The notes under the pieces are model-generated. The model was not told the DNA's origin. It did no database searches and saw only the letters and a list, made by a program, of their open reading frames with translations. A program made the position numbers and the translations under genes. A stretch of 64,000 bases of DNA from Alistipes ihumii AP11 (GTDB lineage Bacteria; Bacteroidota; Bacteroidia; Bacteroidales; Rikenellaceae), in the NCBI RefSeq assembly GCF_025144665.1, contig NZ_CP102294.1, forward strand, positions 2,170,001 through 2,234,000, written 5' to 3'. This document shows, piece by piece, positions 17,036-23,997 of the stretch (position 1 is its first letter; the number at the start of each line of letters is the position of its first letter).

Positions 17036-18274
17036 TTATTTTCCGAACCGGTACACCAGGTTGATGCCCACCTTCGTCAGGCCCCAGTAGTTGTAGGACC
17101 GCCCCTTCTCGAAGCGGGCGCCGTTCGGTATATTATAATAAGTGTCGTATTTCGTGTGGACGTATCCCGCGCCGACGGTGAACTCCGCCGCCCAATGGCG
17201 GGCGAAGGGCAGCACGTAGCCGTAGCTCAGACCCGCGCCGTAGAAGCCGTCGGGCGACTGGTAGCGGTTCCTGTCGTCCACGGCGATATTGAAGGCGCCG
17301 ACATGGAGATGCACGCCGAAAAAGTGGCCTTCCATCGGTTTTTTCAGCCAGTAACGGAATTCCGGTTGAACGGCCAGAAAACACAGACGGTAATCGCGTG
17401 CTACGGTGTAAGGACTGTAAATGATCGGCAGATCGACCGAGTAGCGGTCGCCGAAGCTGTACTCCACGCCGAGGTTGGCAACCGTGGCAGCCAGATAGGC
17501 AACGTTGGTCTTGACCGCCCAGCGGTAAGAGGGACGTACGGGATCGGACAGCATTCCTGCCAGAGCCTCGGCGACCGGCTGCGCCGGTTGCGGTTCCGGC
17601 TCGACAGGTGTCTCCGTGTCAGGCGTATCGGGTTCGGCAGAGGATTCCGGAGTCTCCGATTCCGGCCGACTTTCGGGTTTTTCGTTCCCGGACGGCGAAT
17701 CGGACGGCACGACGTCTCTCTCGGGCAGGATGTCGGGAGTCGTATCCGCTTTCGCATTCGGAAACATATAGGCTACGGCGATCACATCGGTCATTCCGCG
17801 CCACCGTTGCGTGGAATTCGTCGTCCTGAAATGATCTTCTTTCAATCCCTCGTGAACGATAAAATAGGATTTGACCTGGTTGCTTCGATTCTTTGCGGCC
17901 GCCAGGTTCTCCTTGAAAGAGTCGTACGAGGAGCAGAAACCCAGTACGCGCACTTTCATGTCGCCCGATTCGATCGACAATCTGTGTTGTCGGATGGATC
18001 GGGTAAGCGACTTGATAGCGGCTGCGTTTCCCTTGTAATCAGCCCAGAACATACGTCGTTGCGGGGCGAATCGGAAAACAACCGTATCCTGCTTCCCCTC
18101 CGAGAGCGAGCTTGTCTTCTGCCGAAGACTCTCGCTGGTGCCGGCGGATACGTCGCGGCCCGTCTCCTGTGCCGTAACGGTCAGGCCATACAGCAGGAAG
18201 CCGAGCAAAAAGACCGCGCGGAGCGATCTCGAACAACGTCCGCGGACAGAAATACTTTCGTCAAAACAAGTCAT
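17036..18274 (-). CDS. DUF3575 outer membrane protein with OmpA-like N-terminal part
   Basis: 412 residues. A signal peptide ends near residue 36 (LTVTAQ). Residues about 75-185 resemble a diverged OmpA/MotB-type domain (VRVLGFCSSYDSFKENLAAAKNRSNQVKSYF read in segments). A Pro/Glu/Ser-rich linker follows at about 190-240. The C-terminal 170 residues are a DUF3575 beta-barrel (WAVKTNVAYLAATVANLGVEY, YWLKKP, GFYGAGLSYGY, final aromatic YRFGK). DUF3575 proteins often head fimbrillin-type operons in Bacteroidales, as here. An outer-membrane assembly or anchoring role for the lipoproteins downstream is inference. Confidence 0.8.
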   Translation of the reverse strand: MTCFDESISVRGRCSRSLRAVFLLGFLLYGLTVTAQETGRDVSAGTSESLRQKTSSLSEGKQDTVVFRFAPQRRMFWADYKGNAAAIKSLTRSIRQHRLSIESGDMKVRVLGFCSSYDSFKENLAAAKNRSNQVKSYFIVHEGLKEDHFRTTNSTQRWRGMTDVIAVAYMFPNAKADTTPDILPERDVVPSDSPSGNEKPESRPESETPESSAEPDTPDTETPVEPEPQPAQPVAEALAGMLSDPVRPSYRWAVKTNVAYLAATVANLGVEYSFGDRYSVDLPIIYSPYTVARDYRLCFLAVQPEFRYWLKKPMEGHFFGVHLHVGAFNIAVDDRNRYQSPDGFYGAGLSYGYVLPFARHWAAEFTVGAGYVHTKYDTYYNIPNGARFEKGRSYNYWGLTKVGINLVYRFGK

Positions 18275-18353
18275 TCGTTGCTATGTATTACCGTCAAAAA
18301 CAGACTGAATTTTATACTTCGTCTGTTTAATCGTTGATTAAAACGTTGGTTTT

Positions 18354-18361
18354 CAAAGGTA
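18354..18361 (-). promoter_or_regulatory. Promoter of the DUF3575-lipoprotein operon (-7 box)
   Basis: On the minus strand TACCTTTG is a perfect TAnnTTTG box, 80 bases upstream of the first start codon, in an AT-rich stretch. A TTG lies 27 bases further upstream, longer than the usual spacing. Confidence 0.5.
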
Positions 18362-18389
18362 AAGATACGAAAATATAGATATTATTTCC

Positions 18390-18918
18390 AATGAAATCGT
18401 TAATATTTTATGTGTCAGTTTTTTATGATCTATGTAAGTGTCTGTTATTCAGATTTATGGGAGGATTTCTTCTGCTCACCCGTTTGAATGAACATATAAT
18501 CTGCAGGCTAATTAGTCTGATTGTCTTTCGTTTGCAGGGCGTTGTCCGATTTCTTCCTTTCGCAATGCTGTTTTTGAAGCAATTCCTGCGTCGAGGCGCA
18601 CAATTGTTATTCGGAGGCGAAGACAGAGCGGAGACTTCACCGTCGGCGGCCTTCGTGCCAACAGACATTTTTCCTGTCGCGCCCTCGGAAACGTTGTATG
18701 TCCGCTGCCGGCTTCGCGTCCCGACGCCGTCGTCGGACGGTCTTGCCGCCGCTGCGAAAAACTCTGTGTCCGCACGGATCCGCCGGACTTTACCGCATCA
18801 CGACGGAGCGCATCCGCACCTTAAATTCGATCGCCGGATTCCGCGTCGCACGACCGAGGGCGTTTATTGGTGATTCGCTGGCACATAGGTGCTTTTCGGT
18901 GCGGATATGATCCTTGGT
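18390..18918. other. Gene-poor stretch upstream of an orphan terminator
   Basis: No convincing gene. The open frames here translate to Arg/Ser-rich low-complexity protein on both strands. The stretch ends in a strong plus-strand terminator, so a small RNA or a decayed gene on the plus strand is possible. Confidence 0.4.
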
Positions 18919-18989
18919 ACAACCCGTGGCTTACATGAAAAGGTTCCCCTGCAAATGCCACTGTCGGGGTTTGCAACGGGTTGTTTTTT
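18919..18989 (+). terminator. Orphan rho-independent terminator
   Basis: ACAACCCGT (18919-18927) pairs with ACGGGTTGT (18976-18984), with an inner stem TGCAAA (18950-18955) / TTTGCA (18970-18975), then a T run. No convincing plus-strand gene lies upstream. Confidence 0.6.
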
Positions 18990-19133
18990 CAGTGGATTTT
19001 GAAAATGGTCGTGTCGCCCGAGTCCGTATTTCCCGGTAAGCGGAAATGCTGAAAAAACTTGTCGAAAGAAGGTTATTATCCGTTTTTGCCTATCTTTAAC
19101 GGCGGAATGGAATTTCTGAAATAAAATCAGGCT

Positions 19134-19502
19134 ATGACAAAAGCTGATATCGTTGCCCAAATTGCCGAAAAGCGGGGATTGGGAAAAGCGGTTGTTCTCG
19201 ACGTCGTGGAAACGTTCATGGAATGTGTGAAGGAGTCGATGACCGGCGGAGAGAATGTTTATCTGCGCGGTTTCGGCAGTTTTGTCATCAAACAGAGAGC
19301 GGAGAAAGTAGCCCGCAATATCTCGAAGAATACGACGGTGGTCATTCCTGCGCACTCCATCCCGGCGTTCAAATCTGCCCAAACGTTCATGCAGGCTGTT
19401 AGGAGACGGATGCAAAATAACCGGATTTGCGGCCATCGTCAAAAAACGAATGGTCCCTCCCTGCAGCGGCGGCGTACCTTGTGGACCTGCTGCCGTCGGT
19501 AA
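19134..19502 (+). CDS. HU-family DNA-binding protein with unusual C-terminal tail
   Basis: Residues 1-90 are a clear HU/IHF-type nucleoid protein: MTKADIVAQIAEKRGLGK, then ENVYLRGFGSFVIKQRAEK, ARNISKNTTVVIPAHSIPAF. The family binds and bends DNA as a dimer and usually ends near residue 90-100. Here the frame runs on to 122 residues with a basic, Cys-containing tail (RMQNNRICGHRQKT onward) unlike the family. The usual PAFKPAK segment reads PAFKSAQ. Either a lost stop codon or frameshift added the tail, or this is a decaying extra copy. A TATCTTTA box (7 of 8 to consensus) at 19091-19098 may be its promoter. Confidence 0.8.
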   Translation: MTKADIVAQIAEKRGLGKAVVLDVVETFMECVKESMTGGENVYLRGFGSFVIKQRAEKVARNISKNTTVVIPAHSIPAFKSAQTFMQAVRRRMQNNRICGHRQKTNGPSLQRRRTLWTCCRR

Positions 19503-19677
19503 GCCGTGCCGAAGCAAGCGGCCCTCATTCTGAGACGGAGTTTTTGTTTCGCTGACGTTGGAAGGCCCTTGACTTCGATATCACGGATTTTATCCTCGCG
19601 ACGGAACGTTATGACGAAACATGCAGGCACGAACCGAAAACGAAATCGACAAATAATCAACCGAATATTCAAAAATC

Positions 19678-20073
19678 ATGAAAATTGCAATTCCTACGAG
19701 AGACGGCCGCATCGACGACCATTTCGGTCATTGCGACCATTATACGATTTACACGATCGAAAATAAAACCGTCATTTCCCGCGAAGAACTGCCTTCGCCG
19801 CAGGGTTGCGGATGCAAGTCGGGCATTGCCGCCGACCTGCAACGCCTCGGTGTAACGGTGATGCTGGCAGGGAATATGGGCGAAGGGGCCAAAAACAAAC
19901 TCGAAGCCCATGGCATCGCAGTAGTGCGAGGATGCAGCGGTGACATAGAAACGGTGGTCAAGAACTATTTGGCAGGGTTCATTCTCGATTCGGGAAAGGG
20001 GTGTGCAGGACACGACGGGGCGCATCAATGTGGAAATCATGGCCATGAGCATGTGCACGAGGCCGGACACTGA
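19678..20073 (+). CDS. Dinitrogenase iron-molybdenum cofactor biosynthesis (NifX/NafY-type) family protein
   Basis: 131 residues. MKIAIPTRDGRIDDHFGHCDHYTIY is the standard opening of the NifB/NifX C-terminal-like family, with the FGHC motif. In non-nitrogen-fixing anaerobes such small proteins are thought to carry metal or Fe-S cofactors, but no function is established. The tail after residue 110 is rich in Cys, His and Gly (CAGHDGAHQCGNHGHEHVHE), suggesting metal binding. A broken DUF4405 membrane protein gene follows 11 bases after the stop, and the two may have been one unit. Confidence 0.88.
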   Translation: MKIAIPTRDGRIDDHFGHCDHYTIYTIENKTVISREELPSPQGCGCKSGIAADLQRLGVTVMLAGNMGEGAKNKLEAHGIAVVRGCSGDIETVVKNYLAGFILDSGKGCAGHDGAHQCGNHGHEHVHEAGH

Positions 20074-20084
20074 TTCTGGAGACC

Positions 20085-20314
20085 ATGAAAAACCGGCTGA
20101 AAACGAATATCCTGATCGACATCGGCCTGTTGCTTGCCATGACAACGGTCAGTTTCAGCGGTTTCGTGATGAACGTTATCGTTCCTTCGCGTCATGCCAT
20201 CCGTCATTCCGGAGTTCATGCTTATGCATCGCGACTTTTCGGCATGGGCGGCATGACTGGGGGACGATCCACACATGGGCAGGCGTGATATTGCTACCGG
20301 GGTTATTATTATAA
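20085..20314 (+). pseudogene. DUF4405 membrane protein, frameshifted
   Basis: The frame from 20085 gives MKNRLKTNILIDIGLLLAMT plus a hydrophobic helix, then loses homology (GMGGMTGGRSTHGQA). The next frame continues it as GRHDWGTIHTWAGVILL, the conserved second half of DUF4405 (a cytochrome-b561-like helix pair with the W-G-x-I-H motif). The shift lies near 20250. The shifted frame stops at 20314, before the expected last helices, so the gene is both frameshifted and truncated. It probably belonged with the NifX-like gene just upstream. Confidence 0.65.
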
Positions 20315-20343
20315 GGGAGAAGCCGATATCGGATCAAAATATG

Positions 20344-20376
20344 AGGGGCGTGAAAACAGTGTCACGCCTCTTTTTT
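20344..20376. terminator. Terminator after the NifX/DUF4405 pair
   Basis: GGGGCGTG (20345-20352) pairs with CACGCCTC (20363-20370), followed by six T. An A run on the other side means it could also work on the minus strand. Confidence 0.7.
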
Positions 20377-20748
20377 GTACAGGCCATTTCCGGTTACGAG
20401 GACAACCTTCTCTCCGGAGAATGTGATTTCGGCGGCGTCATCGGCGGCGAGGCTTCTCTCTTCGCTCCTTCCGTTTTATGATGACTTCGACAGCTTTACG
20501 GTGGTAGTCTTCGTTTTTCCCGGTTCCGTGATTGTACGGCGGGGCGATGATATCCTTCGAGAACTCGGTATACGTGAAAAATAAGAAATATCAGTTTGAC
20601 GAGGTTTAGGTAAACTTTTGCCCGTGATACATATAGACTACACTTAAGCATAAACATCCGGTTTGTTGTCCCGATGTACTGAATTTTCAGGATTCCGATC
20701 GCAGAAAATAAGTTATGTTGGTCGATTTCAACCTATAGCCACGGGGCA
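20377..20748. other. Intergenic stretch with a possible minus-strand gene remnant
   Basis: No intact gene. Two minus-strand frames between about 20360 and 20585 look protein-like (FSKDIIAPPYNHGTG, and ITFSGEKVVLVTGNGLYKKE ending at a stop inside the terminator) but lie in different frames. This may be the decayed 3' end of an unidentified gene. Confidence 0.3.
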
Positions 20749-20780
20749 TTTGTTTATCTGGATCGTTTCCCGTACCTTCG
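20749..20780 (+). promoter_or_regulatory. Promoter of the PepSY-like lipoprotein gene
   Basis: TTTG (20749-20752), a 20-base spacer, then TACCTTCG (20773-20780), 7 of 8 to the consensus. The start codon is 30 bases downstream. Confidence 0.55.
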
Positions 20781-20809
20781 TTTTACCTTAACTTTAAATT
20801 GTTTTTATT

Positions 20810-21661
20810 ATGCAATTAAAAACGTATTTCATGATGCTTGCATTAGGAATATGTGGAGCAGTCATGCAAAGTTGCGATGACGATGATGACAATTTGAACG
20901 TTCCCGAAGAGTTGCGGTCTGCGTTTTCTCAAAAATATCCGGGATCCGTTCCGGAATGGAAAACCCGGAGTAATTATTATATTGCTGATTTCCGGGACCA
21001 AAGTTACGAAGCCGAAGCTTGGTTTACTTCCGATGCTATTTGGTTGATGACCGAAACGGATATTCCTTATGCGGCTTTGCCCGAAGCCGTGAAAAACGCT
21101 CTTCAGAACAGCGAGTACGCAACATGGAACCGGGATGATGCAGATATGTTAGAACGCAAAGGCTTGGAACCTGTCTATGTTTTGGAGGTGGAGCAGGGCT
21201 CTCGGGAAATGGATCTTTATTACAATGCGGAGGGGATTTTGATCAAGGCGATGGAAGATTACGAGAACGATTCCGAGAGTTACCTGCCGATTGAACTTCC
21301 CGAAGGGGTGAAAAATTTCTTGCAGGAAAAATATGCGGAATCCAAAATCGTAGAAACGGACCGAGAGCACGGACGACTTGAAGTGGATATCATTCACCAT
21401 GGAGTTGTCAAAGAGGTCGTTTTCGACGACAGTGGAAATTGGCTTTCTACATCTCGGGAGATCGGTTGGAATAGTCTTCCGGAAGTTGTCAAGATTGCTA
21501 TTCAACGGGAAATTAGCAATAATTATGTCGGTTATGAAGCCGATGATGAGCCCGAACAGGTGGAAACGCCGGACGGAAATTATTATCGAATCGAGTTGGA
21601 AGCAGAGCAAGCCAAAGATTTGATTCTCAAGATTCGGGAAGACGGAACTTTATTGCAATAG
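20810..21661 (+). CDS. PepSY-like domain lipoprotein
   Basis: 283 residues. The signal peptide ends at a plausible lipobox (AVMQSC, Cys22), followed by an acidic stretch (DDDDDN). Two PepSY-like (DUF2874) units are visible, at about 28-145 and 150-283. Each opens with a short helix (VPEELRSAFSQKYPGSVPEW; LPEGVKNFLQEKYAESKIVE) followed by strands with W/Y and E/D-rich turns. The family is periplasmic or surface-anchored, with proposed inhibitor or binding roles that are not proven. It is the first of several secreted-protein genes on the same strand in an AT-richer stretch. Confidence 0.85.
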   Translation: MQLKTYFMMLALGICGAVMQSCDDDDDNLNVPEELRSAFSQKYPGSVPEWKTRSNYYIADFRDQSYEAEAWFTSDAIWLMTETDIPYAALPEAVKNALQNSEYATWNRDDADMLERKGLEPVYVLEVEQGSREMDLYYNAEGILIKAMEDYENDSESYLPIELPEGVKNFLQEKYAESKIVETDREHGRLEVDIIHHGVVKEVVFDDSGNWLSTSREIGWNSLPEVVKIAIQREISNNYVGYEADDEPEQVETPDGNYYRIELEAEQAKDLILKIREDGTLLQ

Positions 21662-21752
21662 ATTCGTGCGCATAAGCATACCGACAGACGAACGAGATAT
21701 CCGTTTGCCGGCATGTTTGTTATGGCATATATTTTAACTCGGCTATTTACTC

Positions 21753-22286
21753 ATGAGAAAAATCGGTTTGTTGATATTTTTTGCAGTCTTTGCTTGTTCC
21801 TTGTCTGCACAAAACAGGCTTTCTGTTTTTATCGGAAATGCCAATCGGTATGCTTCGGTCGACTTGTCGGATTTTTGTCGGCGTCTCTGCGTGGAATACG
21901 ATATTTCGGCGGAATCGCTCAATGATTATTATCGACGCTGCGGTAGAGACTGGGGGCATGTGGGTCTTGCTTTGGAGATTGCCCGGACATCCGGAAGAAG
22001 TATGCGCGATGTCTGCGATCATTACAGACGTTATAGGAGCGAGGGGTGGAGCCGTATCCTGATCGAATTGGGAATCGGTCCGGAATCGTCGTACCGAACC
22101 CCTTTCTATGATCGGGTACATAGTCATAGTGATTATTGGTACGAGCATTATAATTCCTATTGCCAGCGGCATGGAAAATATCATCCGCACAGACATCCGC
22201 ATAAATATAAGAAGTATCCCAAACACGGATATCGAAAATACGGAAGGTATCACGACGACGACGACGACGATGACGACGACGATTGA
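21753..22286 (+). CDS. Secreted protein of unknown function with His-rich and poly-Asp tail
   Basis: 177 residues. A signal peptide ends near residue 20 (CSLSAQN). The middle (about 22-110) is Arg/Tyr-rich with a conserved-looking core (DWGHVGLALEIARTSGRSM, GWSRILIELGIG). From about 118 the protein becomes His/Tyr/Lys-rich (HPHRHPHKYKKYPKHGYRKYG) and ends in ten Asp. The Asp run is coded by a near-perfect GAC repeat. I do not recognise the family; the His and Asp clusters suggest metal binding, which is inference only. Confidence 0.65.
   Translation: MRKIGLLIFFAVFACSLSAQNRLSVFIGNANRYASVDLSDFCRRLCVEYDISAESLNDYYRRCGRDWGHVGLALEIARTSGRSMRDVCDHYRRYRSEGWSRILIELGIGPESSYRTPFYDRVHSHSDYWYEHYNSYCQRHGKYHPHRHPHKYKKYPKHGYRKYGRYHDDDDDDDDDD
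22254..22283 (+). repeat. GAC trinucleotide repeat coding poly-Asp
   Basis: Ten consecutive GAC/GAT codons at the 3' end of the preceding gene, eight of them GAC. A repeat of this kind can change length without shifting frame. Confidence 0.85.
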
Positions 22287-22333
22287 ATTTCGGGTGATTA
22301 TCGCCGGGGGATCGTTGTTCGTATGAATTGTTT

Positions 22334-22516
22334 ATGAAAAAGATTTTGTTGGTTCAGGTCTGTTGCTTGGCAGCATTCGAGACGGTTTCGGCCCAAGAGA
22401 AAATGCCGTGTAAGATTACGTTTGGGTGGTGGTGCGAATTCCTTTATCAACGCAATCTTTCATCTCGGGGGCAATTTACGTTGACAAATTCCCTGTTTGG
22501 GAGAGAACTTCCGTAA
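22334..22516 (+). CDS. Small hypothetical secreted protein
   Basis: 60 residues. MKKILLVQVCCLAAFETVSAQ is a plausible signal peptide, followed by only 40 residues (KITFGWWCEFLYQR...). The ATG at 22334 is preferred over a TTG two codons upstream. It may be the 5' stub of a longer secreted protein cut by a stop codon. It lies between two other secreted-protein genes on the same strand. Confidence 0.4.
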   Translation: MKKILLVQVCCLAAFETVSAQEKMPCKITFGWWCEFLYQRNLSSRGQFTLTNSLFGRELP

Positions 22517-22588
22517 CAGAAATTTACAATTGCTGCTGCCGGATTACGATCCGACGAAATATTGATCCAACTTATAAATTTAAACATT

Positions 22589-23278
22589 ATGAAACGGTTT
22601 TTACTTTGTACTGCAACTGTGTTGGCCATGTTCGGCAGCATTTCCCATGCTGACGCCAAAGATCCGGAAGATCAGGAATTCCGGCACGTAGTCGTAACTC
22701 TCAAGTCCGGGGAAAAAGTCGAAGGCTATCTCCATCGGGGATGGCATGCGGAGGGTGCTCTGCTGAAACAGGAGAACTATTCGTTCAAAATCACCAAGAC
22801 GCCCGATGACAAAGAGCCCGTCAAATATACGGCCGATGACGTAGAGAGTGTCGAATATACCGAGACGACGGAGGAAAATCCGGACGGCATTCGCTGGGAG
22901 GCCCTCGATATTGCTGCTCCAGGACTCACGAATTGGCACCGCACTTATCACAGACTGGTTTGTGTGAACAAGGCCGGAGAACATGCGACAACCTATTGGT
23001 GGAAGACGTGGACGACGGAACGAGTGGGTAACAGAGACCGCAGGGTGCTGACAACCATATACGGCATACGTTTCCACAATGATCCCGGCCGAATCGTCTA
23101 TCCGTATATGTATGTCGGTACGATGTTGATGGACAAACTGCATCCCGGGCTGAAGGCATTTTATAAGAAATGGTTTAAAGGTGCCGAAGGCAAAATACGT
23201 AAAAAAGAGGCCGAAGAGAACGACGCATGGATACTCGATATGTACGATGCGTATCTGGCAAGCCGGCCCAATGAATGA
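22589..23278 (+). CDS. Hypothetical secreted protein
   Basis: 229 residues with a signal peptide ending near residue 22 (SISHADAK). The start at 22589 (MKRFLLCTATVLAMFG) is used because nine codons upstream give only non-signal sequence. An early segment (VVVTLKSGEKVEGYLHRGW) resembles the small beta-barrel of secreted Bacteroidales proteins that track a locus-tagged residue, followed by YTADDVESVEYTE. Trp/Tyr-rich and charged segments follow. The next gene has the same layout (signal, VHFLDGRTLECTSITIPGW, then AAAEIAYLELW), so the two look like distant paralogues. No function is known to me. Confidence 0.7.
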   Translation: MKRFLLCTATVLAMFGSISHADAKDPEDQEFRHVVVTLKSGEKVEGYLHRGWHAEGALLKQENYSFKITKTPDDKEPVKYTADDVESVEYTETTEENPDGIRWEALDIAAPGLTNWHRTYHRLVCVNKAGEHATTYWWKTWTTERVGNRDRRVLTTIYGIRFHNDPGRIVYPYMYVGTMLMDKLHPGLKAFYKKWFKGAEGKIRKKEAEENDAWILDMYDAYLASRPNE

Positions 23279-23305
23279 TGACCGATATTCAAATATGCTG
23301 AAAAC

Positions 23306-23974
23306 ATGAAAAAATTACTGGTAGTTTGGGCGCTTTTACTGGCAGCCGTTTCCGCGAATGCCGCAGATAAGAAGTGTCCCGGAACCGTCCATTTTCTGGA
23401 CGGCCGAACGCTGGAATGTACCAGCATTACGATCCCCGGATGGATCGACGCCGAAGTGTCTGTCGAGGTATTTTCCGACGGAAAGAATCAACACAGGACG
23501 TTGGCGGCCGCGGAAATCGCTTATCTTGAACTTTGGCCGGAAAAGAATCCCGAAGCCAAAAACGAACTTTATTGCGTCCCGTTCATCAAGGAAAAAGGGA
23601 AAAAGAAGATCCCGGCAGCCCGATGGCTGGTCCCGGAATCTTCGGGCAAGCATGTCGCCTTCTTTACCCGTTATCAGACTTACAAAATGTCTAATAAAGG
23701 GCTGGTCGGGATTGTAAACCATAAATTGAACGTAACCGAACCGAGTGCCTATTTTTGGAAATCGGGCGAAAAGAGTCCCGTATTCCTCGGCCAGTATCTT
23801 TTCTTTCAGAATTCGAACAGGAAAATGATTGCGCTGGTAGAACGCTATTTTGAGGATGATCCTGCCATGTTGGAGCAAATTCGTCAGCAACGTTGGCTCG
23901 GCAAAGGAGGCGGGGTTGCGGCGCTGTTTGCTTTCGTTGCGGAACATTACGTCCCGCAACAGGAACAGAAATAG
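23306..23974 (+). CDS. Hypothetical secreted protein, distant paralogue of the preceding gene
   Basis: 222 residues with signal peptide ending at ANAAD (about residue 20). The beginning of the mature part (TVHFLDGRTLECTSI...LAAAEIAYLELWPEKNP) parallels the preceding protein. The C-terminal half has RYFEDDPAMLEQI and a Gly-rich GKGGGVAALFAFVAEHY. The start is 27 bases after the previous stop, so both are probably in one transcript with the LRR lipoprotein 23 bases downstream. Function unknown. Confidence 0.7.
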   Translation: MKKLLVVWALLLAAVSANAADKKCPGTVHFLDGRTLECTSITIPGWIDAEVSVEVFSDGKNQHRTLAAAEIAYLELWPEKNPEAKNELYCVPFIKEKGKKKIPAARWLVPESSGKHVAFFTRYQTYKMSNKGLVGIVNHKLNVTEPSAYFWKSGEKSPVFLGQYLFFQNSNRKMIALVERYFEDDPAMLEQIRQQRWLGKGGGVAALFAFVAEHYVPQQEQK

Positions 23975-23997
23975 CGGTCGAATAGCATTGAATTGCC

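Noticed and set aside
18391-18873. A 160-codon plus-strand frame before the orphan terminator
   Set aside because: Composition changes from hydrophobic to Arg/Ser-rich without any motif; no promoter box of good quality and no homology recognised.
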